DNA of 15,593 bases. Source: Spirogloea muscicola. Lineage: Eukaryota; Streptophyta; Zygnematophyceae; Spirogloeales; Spirogloeaceae. Numbering within the stretch: the first letter of the stretch is position 1; the number at the start of each line of letters is the position of its first letter. This document shows, piece after piece, positions 1 to 7,062 of the stretch. The position numbers were made by a program, and so were the translations under genes. The DNA is taken from assembly GCA_009602725.1 (NCBI GenBank), contig WELB01000197.1:174504-190096 (forward strand), given 5' to 3'. Under the pieces are notes generated by a model, which worked only from the letters and a program-made list of their open reading frames with translations, was not told where the DNA came from and did no database searches.

Positions 1-1632
1 CGCAGGTACGTGATGGAGCGGTCGCGGTCGCGCGGCGGCGCGCTGCGGCGCGTCCTAGCGCGGGCGCTGGCCGCCGACCCGGCGCGCTTCGACGCCGCCT
101 TCCTGGGCATGCCCAACGCCGACTACTGCGCCTGGATCCAGGCCCCCGACCACTGGGGCGGTAGGCCGCCTCCTTACCCCGCCAGCCACCGCAGTTCAAT
201 TCTGAGTGCATGGCCTCACCTGGCTTTTGTCCTTCTTATCGTCTGGTTCGCCCACATCCTGAGCCCACTGGGGAGGTCGCCAGCTTACCCCCGCAATTCT
301 GCCTATATAGCCCCACCTCAACACTGTCCTTCTTATCATCTGGTAAAACCTAAACCTAGAGTGCATGCCCTAAACTCTTATCTTATACCCTAAACCGTAG
401 ACCGATTTGATTGCACACCCTTCTCATCAAGTGATCAGTCTAGATTCCGAGCCAAACTTGAGCCCTGTGTCTTTTGCCTTCTGGCCTGGTCCATGGGCAG
501 GCGCGATCGAGCTGGCGGTCTTGTCGGAGTACTTTGGCCGCGAGATCGCGGCGTACGACGTCCAGACGCGCAGGCGGGACCTATATGGAGAGGGCAAGGG
601 CTACGCTGAGCGCGTCATGCTCATCTATGACGGCCTGCACTATGACGCCCTGGCTGTGAGCCGCCTTGCTGCCCTTTGTCTCTCTTTCTCGTTCTTGATG
701 CATCAGCAGCAATACGATGCCGCCGATCCTCGTATGATAATGAAATTCTGTAGAAAACCCCATATGAAAAGACAGGTGTACATATTAAAGAGAAATAATG
801 GCTTCCGGCGCTGGAGGCGGCGCAGCTGTCGCCATTTGTAGGTGCACCTGAGGAGGTGGATCAGACCATCTTCCCTGTGAGGTCCGACCGCAGCATAGGC
901 ACTGTGTCAGTGCTCGCCGAGAGCGTGGTGGTGGAAGCGCACCGGTGAGGACTTCTAGCGCGCAGTCCAACTGTGCAATTTCTGCTACTCTGTAGACGTT
1001 TGATAATTGTCACGCACAAATGAGCCATTCAGAGCTCTTTTCCGCCTTTCGAGTGCATTGCATTGTACCTGCACTTAGGCTAATGAGAGCTGCAGGTGAA
1101 AAGCAGCGCCGCACTGACTTGTGCTCATGACTTGTTTCATGACTCTAGAGCTCGGCAGTACACTGACACCGCCAACTTCACCTTGAGGTGCGGTGTCTGT
1201 CAGCAGGGCGTCAAAGGTCAGAAGGTACGCCACTTTCTTGCCTTTAGCAGTATAAGTGTAGTCTGTTGTCATCAGATCAAAATTCCGCAAACATATGCTT
1301 GGCTATGCACGTGCAATAAGTTCAACCTTTCATGCACCAGTACATCACATGTCCAGGCAACAATTACCTTATAAAAGAATTCTGCCAGTCATTGGCTTCA
1401 CAACAGTCAGGCTGCTCAATCCGCACAAAAGCCCTAGTTCCTTTGCCACATGTGAGGAGATTTTATCTTTTTCCGGTAGCTCGGGCAGTCTTGTACTGAA
1501 GCTTCCTGGAAACTTTTCATCACTTGCTGCACAACATGGTAATAGCAGTAAAGTATATGTTGTGAGGTGGTGCAGGAAGCTGTGGAGCACGCCCAAAAAA
1601 CTGGCCACACCAACTTCCAGGAGTTCAGATAA
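1..1632 (+). CDS. OTU1: OTU1/YOD1-type ubiquitin thioesterase, 5'-truncated by window
   Basis: Deubiquitinating cysteine protease of the OTU family; in plants and animals OTU1/YOD1 works with Cdc48/p97 in ER-associated degradation. Visible exons are 1-160 (possibly starting at 6 after a CAG), 501-655, 826-944, 1149-1224 and 1576-1632. They join in frame to 188 residues ending in TAA. Family landmarks are FLGMPNADYCAWIQAPDHWGG, AIELAVLSEYFGREIAAYD and then YDGLHYDALA, which carries the catalytic His. The run LSPFVGAPEEVDQTIFPV follows. The C-terminus is a C2H2 zinc finger: CGVC, then H-x5-H in EHAQKTGH, ending NFQEFR. The N-terminal UBX-like part and the catalytic Asp-Gly-Asn-Cys region must lie upstream of the window. 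Introns are 161-500, 656-825, 945-1148 and 1225-1575, all GT-AG. Identification is secure; only the left edge of exon 1 is open. Confidence 0.93.
229..395. repeat. Intron direct repeats with degenerate CCCTAAA motifs
   Basis: Inside OTU1 intron 161-500. GTCCTTCTTATCGTCTGGT (229-247) recurs at 326-344 with one mismatch. It is followed by ACCTAAACCTA (348-358), CCCTAAAC (368-375) and CCCTAAACC (388-396). CCCTAAA is the plant/green-algal telomere unit, so this may be a decayed interstitial telomeric patch, but the units are separated by unrelated bases and chance is possible. Confidence 0.4.
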
Positions 1633-1662
1633 TCACCGCCGCATTCTTTGCTTGACTCTGAG

Positions 1663-1710
1663 TGCACATTGCACATGTTGTTTGCATAGTACTTGCTGCA
1701 CATTGCACAT
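1663..1710. repeat. Short direct repeat TGCACATTGCACAT
   Basis: The 14-mer TGCACATTGCACAT occurs at 1663-1676 and again at 1697-1710, both just after the OTU1 stop codon in the probable 3'UTR. Each unit itself contains two GCACAT half-units. It leads directly into the larger palindromic duplication that follows. Confidence 0.75.
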
Positions 1711-1721
1711 CACACAAGATA

Positions 1722-1822
1722 TTTGCAATTTGTGCTTTGTAGCACAAAGCACAGCATATGGCATAGCCGAGTTGTTTGCAATTTGTGCTTTATAGCACAA
1801 AGCACAGCATATAGCATAGCCG
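1722..1822. repeat. Duplicated 48-bp unit containing a palindrome
   Basis: A 48-bp unit at 1722-1769 is repeated at 1775-1822 with two substitutions. Its centre is a near-perfect hairpin: GTGCTTTGT, loop AGC, ACAAAGCAC (arms perfect in copy 1; one mismatch in copy 2). An alternative overlapping pairing, TTTGTGCT with AGCACAAA, is also present. It sits in the probable 3'UTR of the OTU1 gene, so the transcript could fold two successive stem-loops. No coding role is seen. Confidence 0.85.
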
Positions 1823-1837
1823 CAACCATCAGCATTA

Positions 1838-1950
1838 GTCATCTGTTCACATTTGAGCAGCTCCAGGCTGTATTCGCTGCCCAGAAAATTCCTCAGGTAG
1901 GACAACATGCCGCGGAATTGGAGCAATTACTGGGTCTTTCAGGCGAATGA
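1838..1950 (+). other. Orphan coding-like segment after OTU1
   Basis: This frame reads HLFTFEQLQAVFAAQ, then KIPQVGQHAAELEQLLGLSGE and a TGA stop. Codon usage and the amphipathic, Leu/Glu/Gln-rich composition look like real protein, unlike the surrounding sequence. I could not find a start or an upstream exon to which it belongs, and the OTU1 frame has already ended at 1632. It could be the last exon of an unrecognised gene, a fossil of one, or chance. Confidence 0.2.
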
Positions 1951-2209
1951 GATCTGGGGGACTTCACCTTAGGTCGTTTGCACCTTTTCGTGACGCCTGA
2001 GTAGCACTTGTTTCTCAAGAGGGATTCATGTAGGCTCCATCCACGAGTCACTCGTGCTATTATATTATTACACAGTGCTGCCCATTTTGAATGCTTCGTC
2101 ACGATGAAAGTGCGCAGTGTGGTAGCAGTAGATCAAGCTCATCAGACTGTACCTGGTACCAGGATGTGCCTGCTCAGCTCGAAAAAGTGTACAATGCGTA
2201 CACGTAAAA

Positions 2210-2214
2210 TGTAA
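2210..2214 (+). terminator. Candidate polyA signal TGTAA for OTU1
   Basis: First TGTAA after the OTU1 stop, about 580 nt downstream; a second is at 2290-2294. TGTAA is the established polyadenylation signal of chlorophyte nuclear genes. The repeats at 1663-1822 would then lie inside the 3'UTR. Assignment is by position only. Confidence 0.35.
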
Positions 2215-2410
2215 GCAAGTCATATTTTCATGCAACATATGCACAAAACAGGCGGGTGGAGGAGGGCGGCGAATGGCTCCACATTGTATTGTAATGGATG
2301 TGCTCAGCGTGGCACTCATTGGGCACGATGAGGTTCATCGTCACTTCTAGCTCTTCCTTCTCACCATGCACTTTCATTCATCTCCCTTCACTATCTTATC
2401 AGCGTGCTTT

Positions 2411-2640
2411 GAGCCCAAAATGAACGAAGAAGGTCTGGAAGGGCTGGAAGGTGCAAAGAACAGAGCCTGCACGAGACACAGAAGCAGCTCTTCCAGAGGG
2501 GACGAGGGCTGGAGAAGAGAAACAGCTCAGCCTTTGTAAGGTGATGGCTGCGAGAGGCCAGCCCAAACGAAATGAACAAAGAGAGTGAGCAATTCCGAAG
2601 GGGGGGAAGGCTGTGACAGGCCTCGAACAGACTGGACAGG
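2411..2640 (+). repeat. Cluster of GGCCAGCCC hairpin elements (plus orientation)
   Basis: At least two recognisable copies of a dispersed short repeat. 2546-2585 reads GGCTGCGAGAGGCCAGCCC, then AAACGAAATGAACAAAGAG. 2606-2640 reads GGCTGTGACAGGCC, then a diverged TCGAACAGACTGGACAGGG. A partial tail, GAGCCCAAAATGAACGAAG, begins at 2411. The head forms a stem (GGCTG/CAGCC) with an A-rich loop, followed by a GAATGGACAAGG-like tail. Apart from these copies I see no gene in 1951-3690. Confidence 0.65.
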
Positions 2641-3033
2641 GAAAGCTAACCCACAACAAATCTGAGCTAGGGTGGCTGGGAAGTGGGGGACCTTGCGTGT
2701 ATTGGAATATGAAGGTTCAAAGTGGCCAAGTACAGTGGCAAAGCACATCTGACGTACATTACCCACTGCAGTTTGACCGGCTCAGTGATCACGGGTCAGC
2801 ATAGAGGAGGTCTAGGCTTTTGACAGCTAAGTGTTCGACGAGCCCCGCTATCTTTGGTGGCGCGCTAGTACCCTTTTACGTCAGGTCACGTAGCAACTTT
2901 CAGTTAGAGCCAATAGTCAGAAAGACTAGCCGCCTGAAAGCTTATTCCCTTGACGAAAGCCAGAGGCTGCAGCTAGACTATGGCCAGCACGCAGATGCAA
3001 GGCGTGGGCCATGGACCGCTGGGCCTCTCCTGA

Positions 3034-3062
3034 CCTTGTTGATTCTTTTTTCGGGCTGGCTG
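3034..3062 (-). repeat. Partial hairpin element, minus orientation
   Basis: CCTTGTTGATTCTTTTTTCG followed by GGCTGGCTGC matches the reverse complement of the tail and first stem arm of the dispersed element. The second arm has decayed. Confidence 0.55.
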
Positions 3063-3315
3063 CTTGTCTTCAGCTTAGCGTGTCAGATGTGTATGTACTA
3101 ACTCGTGGACTACTAGTTTCCCCGTTAGCCAGCTCATTGCCCTATTACCAGGACTTTGTAAGGCTCAAATAGGCCTCCCCTTTCACAGCTAGGCACCTTT
3201 TTGTCCTTTCACTCTCATGCGCACCGCGCGCCTTTCCAAACAGCCCTTGCCTGTCGGCCTGTTTGCAGCGTGCTCAGGCTCATACTTTGCACCAGAAAAA
3301 GATCTAGTTCTCGTA

Positions 3316-3353
3316 CTTTGTTCATTCTTTTTTGGGCTGGCTTTTCCAGGCCC
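3316..3353 (-). repeat. Hairpin element, minus orientation
   Basis: CTTTGTTCATTCTTTTTT followed by GGGCTGGCTTTTCCAGGCCC: the reverse complement of the dispersed element, with head stem GGGCTGG/CCAGGCCC. It faces the plus-oriented copy at 3510-3546, giving an inverted pair about 160 bp apart. Between them, CTTCGAATCTGCC occurs twice in close succession (about 3379-3414). Confidence 0.7.
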
Positions 3354-3509
3354 TTCTTTTCTAGTCGGTGGCAGAAAGGCTTCGAATCTGCCAGCACTTT
3401 CTTCTTCGAATCTGCCTTCTGGTATTCAGGCATCGATTAGCGACCTTGATGTATTGACCCGTGGCTACTGAGCGGCCAATTCGAAGAAAGCGCGGCCAGA
3501 TTGACTGGT

Positions 3510-3546
3510 GGCTGGGAAAGGCCAGCCCAAAAGAATGGACAAGGTC
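3510..3546 (+). repeat. Hairpin element, best-preserved copy
   Basis: GGCTGGGAAAGGCCAGCCC followed by AAAAGAATGGACAAGG. The arms GGCTGG and CCAGCC enclose a GAAAGG loop. This copy is used here as the reference for the family. Confidence 0.75.
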
Positions 3547-3745
3547 TGAGGGAGCTTGAGTGCGAACGACTAATGTGCAGTCGGTCATGTACGGCATTGT
3601 ACTTGCCCCTGTTATTGGCCGTTTTGGCCTTTGTTTGATTCAAACTCACGAGAACTTCCCTTCGGGAGAAGCCATGCTTCTTGAGCTAGTGTGAATCCTT
3701 TGCCTTGGAATAAGGGCGTGTGCAGCTGGAGGGCCATTCTGCACG

Positions 3746-3770
3746 CCAATTGGCAAGACCAGTCCACGTG
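3746..3770 (+). promoter_or_regulatory. CCAAT box and CACGTG G-box upstream of pyrophosphatase
   Basis: CCAATTGG lies at 3746-3753 and a perfect CACGTG palindrome at 3765-3770, about 280 nt upstream of the first plausible start codon. Both are known eukaryotic/plant promoter motifs (NF-Y and bZIP/bHLH sites). No TATA box is evident. Position fits a promoter, but such short motifs also arise by chance. Confidence 0.25.
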
Positions 3771-3984
3771 GCAGACCAAGGTGCTCACGAGGCAAAGCAA
3801 TGGGGAGCCGGCCCTCTGGTCCGCTGATGGGACGGCGGCCAGACGGGGAACGGTGACGGGGGCGGGAAATATCCGACGCCGAGCCGAAGCGGCCGTGGAC
3901 TTTCCGTTAAGCGCCCGTCAAGCGCCCCCCCACGCCCCGCCGCGAAACTCGCCGCGATCTGCGCCGATCTCCTCGGCGCGGCGC

Positions 3985-4140
3985 GCGGCGGCGGCGGCGG
4001 CGGCGGCGGCGATCTCGGCTGCGGCACGGCGCGGCAGNTGCAAACGCATGGTCACGGCTGCGGCGGCGTCGGCGGCGGCGGTGGCAGCGGCGGCGGCGGC
4101 GGCGGGGGCGACAGCGGCGGCGGTCATGGCGGCGGCGGGC
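3985..4140 (+). repeat. (GCG)n tracts spanning the pyrophosphatase start
   Basis: A run of GCG triplets at about 3987-4010 and a second, interrupted one at 4057-4140 encode polyalanine in the pyrophosphatase frame. Position 4038 is an N, the only ambiguous base in the window, so the local assembly is uncertain. A matching (CCG)n run follows the exon 1 donor at 4241-4266. Confidence 0.8.
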
Positions 4141-5939
4141 TACGACCCCGTGAAGCACGAGCTGCAGAAGAACCTGTCGCAGTTCCTGACGCGCCACGTC
4201 GTGTCGCACCCTTGGCACGACCTCGAGATCGGTGAGCTTCCGCCGCCGCCGCCGCCGCCGCCGCCGGCGGCGGAAGCCATCGCTCGGCGGCTCCCTCCAT
4301 GCCGTTTATGCTCCATGTAGGTGGTGGGCACTCCTGCTGGCCGACGGCGTTGCCGCTGGCTGACGATCTGCAGCCACAAGTCGGGGGCTTTGTGGTTGTG
4401 GGTCGGCTTAAGCAACTCACAGTTGGGCACCCACCATGGACTTTGCCCTTATGGACGTCGACCCGTTGGTGCTGTGTCCAGGCCCTGATGCGCCGCTCGT
4501 CTGCAACACGGTGGGTCTCTCACGACAGCCGCCGGCCTCCTCCTGTGGCGCCTGCGGCCGTGGTCGCAACCAGCAGTTGCCGACTACCCTGCCCAAAAAT
4601 CATAAACTATCACTTGCTGTTTGTTCAGCATGAGCAAGCTCAATGATCAAATTCTCAAGATAAGACCCAACTAAAAAAGGTATATCTCCACATCACGCCG
4701 ACCTCTTCCGTAGCTGCTGAGGGCTGTGCGCCTGCCTGCCGTGCAGATTGTCGAGATCCCCAAAGGCTCCAAGGTGAAGTATGAGCTCGACAAGAAGAGC
4801 GGCCTCATCAAGGTACGGCGCGCTTTGTGGAGGCCTCTACCCCATGTTGTCAACCTGCTGCAAGGCCGAAGCGAAGATTGCGGCCTGCTTTGGCTTGTTG
4901 CTGTCGCACACTGTCCTTGACTCGCGACGTGATCCATTTCCCTCGCCAGGTTGACCGCGTCCTGTATTCGTCGGTCGTGTACCCCCACAACTACGGCTTC
5001 ATGCCTCGCACGCTCTGCGAGGACGACGACCCCATGGACGTCCTCGTGCTCATGCAGGCGCGAAATGCCACCCCCACTGCTGCTGACTAGCCGGCCTTCA
5101 ATGGATGTGCATGAGGAAGATCGTCTTGAAAAACCCTGCATAGTACTATAAGCAGGATGTCACGTACATGTGCATAATATTGCTCAAGGTATTACTAATC
5201 TTGGTGTCTTCGGGCTGGTAACCTCTCAGAGCATCCGAAGGTGCTGTGCTTCTGCTTGATAGAGAGTCAGGATGCTGCAAGACAGATACAACAGTCATGG
5301 GGTTTTATTGATTACTGTAAAGCATTTCCACTGCGCGCGACTTTCCAGTAGATACTATACGTTTCTCTATCTATGGTTGTAATAAATTACCAACCTTTGG
5401 GGTTTTGCTAGTGCAGGAGCCTGTGGTGCCGGGCTGTTTTTTAAGAGCGCGGGCCATTGGGCTCATGCCCATGATTGACCAGGGCGAGAAGGACGACAAG
5501 ATCATTGCCGTGTGCGCCGACGACCCTGAGTTCCGCCACTTCTCAGACATCAAGCAGCTCCCGCCTCACCGCTTGGCGGAAATCCGCCGATTTTTCGAGG
5601 ACTACAAGAAGAACGAGAACAAGGAGGTGGCGGTGAATGACTTCCTGGGGCCAGACGACGCCATTGAAGCGATTGTTGGCTCACAGTAAGTTCCCTCCCC
5701 AAGCCTTCCCCTCAGCACAGGCAGCCCTCAAAGCAGCTAAAATCGTGCTATGCTGAGGGTCCTTTACTAGCTCCAACCAAGAGTCTATCGTTGTTTGCAC
5801 AGGACTGACAGAGCGGTCAGTGTGCAGGCAAAGATGGGCAGAGTACGTTCGGGACGGGCTGAAGGAGCAGAATTACAGTCCCGACGAAATCACGGCCATC
5901 TTTAATGGCTTCCACCTCCAGATACCCCAGGAGCAGTAG
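4126..5939 (+). CDS. PPA: Soluble inorganic pyrophosphatase (family I, plant type)
   Basis: Hydrolyses pyrophosphate to two phosphates, driving biosynthetic reactions; the family needs Mg2+. Six exons, 4126-4231, 4482-4510, 4747-4812, 4950-5057, 5417-5685 and 5828-5939, join in frame to 229 residues. Landmarks: [13 protein letters not shown] (28-40), [19 protein letters not shown] (52-70), YPHNYGF (78-84), the family signature DDDPMD (92-97), [18 protein letters not shown] (118-135) and [19 protein letters not shown]. All expected metal- and pyrophosphate-binding residues are present. The fourth intron (5058-5416) appears to start with GC rather than GT. The start at 4126 gives an N-terminus of normal length, but the frame is open further upstream with ATGs at 4048 and 3691 and an alanine-rich stretch, so an extended form is possible. 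The C-terminal exon ([20 protein letters not shown]...) is longer than the usual plant end. Cytosolic if started at 4126. Confidence 0.95.
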
Positions 5940-6008
5940 CAGCTATGCTCAAAAAGCATTGGGTTGTGTCATGAAGACTGGGGCTGCCTTGATGAGCTGC
6001 TTGAGAAT

Positions 6009-6013
6009 TGTAA
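6009..6013 (+). terminator. Candidate polyA signal TGTAA for pyrophosphatase
   Basis: First TGTAA 70 nt after the stop codon. Further copies on the same strand are at 6264-6268 and 6318-6322. The sequence 5940-6270 has no other recognisable gene and is read as 3'UTR. Confidence 0.35.
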
Positions 6014-6263
6014 TTGCCAGTGTCACTTTATAACATCACATAGTGTATCAAGTAGCAGCTGCTCACCTGACTCCATGCCGCTCAGAACCTTGATTATTGA
6101 CACCCACAGAAGCAAAGGCCTGCGTGCAACAGTTCAAAGCAGGCGCCGCTGCAACAATCTCTTACTGAGGCCTTTACCCTGTTCAAGCGACATTGCCATG
6201 TGTCTATGCTTGAATCAGAGAGACCCATGTTTTAGCAAGATCTGATGCATTGACAAAGGTCAG

Positions 6264-6280
6264 TGTAATTCACATGTTAC
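6264..6280. terminator. Back-to-back TGTAA signals between convergent genes
   Basis: TGTAA on the plus strand (6264-6268) and its reverse complement TTACA (6276-6280) lie 7 bp apart, between the convergent pyrophosphatase and ferritin genes. The minus-strand copy is the only one I found between 6270 and the ferritin stop codon, which would give ferritin a 3'UTR of about 780 nt. If both are used, the mRNA tails meet or overlap. Confidence 0.45.
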
Positions 6281-6680
6281 AGTTTCTACAAGACATACTT
6301 ATACAGTGGTAGGATACTGTAAGAAAGTGCTCGAGTGGAAGTTGAGTGCTAACACTTCGATCTTGCAGCTGGTTGAGTAGAAATCGAAATGGTGTTCATG
6401 ATGACCTAAGTAAGTTACTAGAGTCTGTGAAGTGAGCTACTCCCAACTAAAGCCGACACACTAAAACAGGACATCTCAGGACTTGACTTGCGAGACTTGA
6501 AAGAAAGCTTGCTTCTTCATTTACGAGTGATTATATGGTGGCAACCTCTTCCCAGCAAAATTATCGATCTTCGTGATGAAAACTCACAAACGGAGGCTTG
6601 ACAAATCAAGTGGTCACAGCAGTGAGCATGACTTGGCGGAGACCCTTTATATCTCATACAATTTGGACATCTGAATAAGG

Positions 6681-6877
6681 GCCATCAAAATAGGCCTCTG
6701 CTGCACAGCATTGGGAATTGCTACGACTTTCTCAACATATGGCTCAAAAAGCCAACACTTGGCAACAACTCTTCACATTTCTTTCACCTTCGGGATTCAA
6801 ACTCTCGACAGTAGCCATCACAAATAAGCCTCTGCTGCAGACAATGGGGGATTGCTACAAATTCCTGACCTACATGG
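6681..6877. repeat. Imperfect direct repeat in the ferritin 3'UTR
   Basis: About 63 bp at 6681-6743 (GCCATCAAAATAGGCCTCTG... ending CATATGGC) recurs at 6814-6877 (GCCATCACAAATAAGCCTCT... ending TACATGGC) with scattered mismatches; both include a GCCTCTGCTGCA core and ATTGCTAC. It lies antisense to ferritin's downstream region. An open frame crosses it on the plus strand (6718-7179), but that frame overlaps the ferritin last exon and resembles nothing, so I do not call it a gene. Confidence 0.65.
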
Positions 6878-7062
6878 CAACTACACCCCGCTGCCAAATA
6901 CTCTCCAATGAGAGGTTGCTTAAGCACACACCCAACAGGCCAGACAATCTTGTAGGACTTAAGTTGCTTGTCGTGAAGTCTTGGCAGCCAATAGGCCACC
7001 CAACAATCAGCCAACTGCCCAGTCCTTTGGGCAAACTCAGGGAGCCTACTCCAACTATCAAA

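Noticed and set aside
3691-4320. Reading through the pyrophosphatase exon 1 donor into the intron
   Set aside because: The conserved [13 protein letters not shown] sequence requires splicing at 4231/4482; the read-through is a polyproline artefact of the CCG run.
5206-5222. TTCGGGCTGGTAA at 5209 and again at 9711 as hairpin-element copies
   Set aside because: Only the GGGCTGG arm matches; neither the second arm nor the tail is present, so they may be chance.
6789-6806. tRNA-like T-arm (CGGGA-TTCAAAC-TCTCG)
   Set aside because: No matching acceptor stem, D-arm or anticodon arm at the right distance on either strand.
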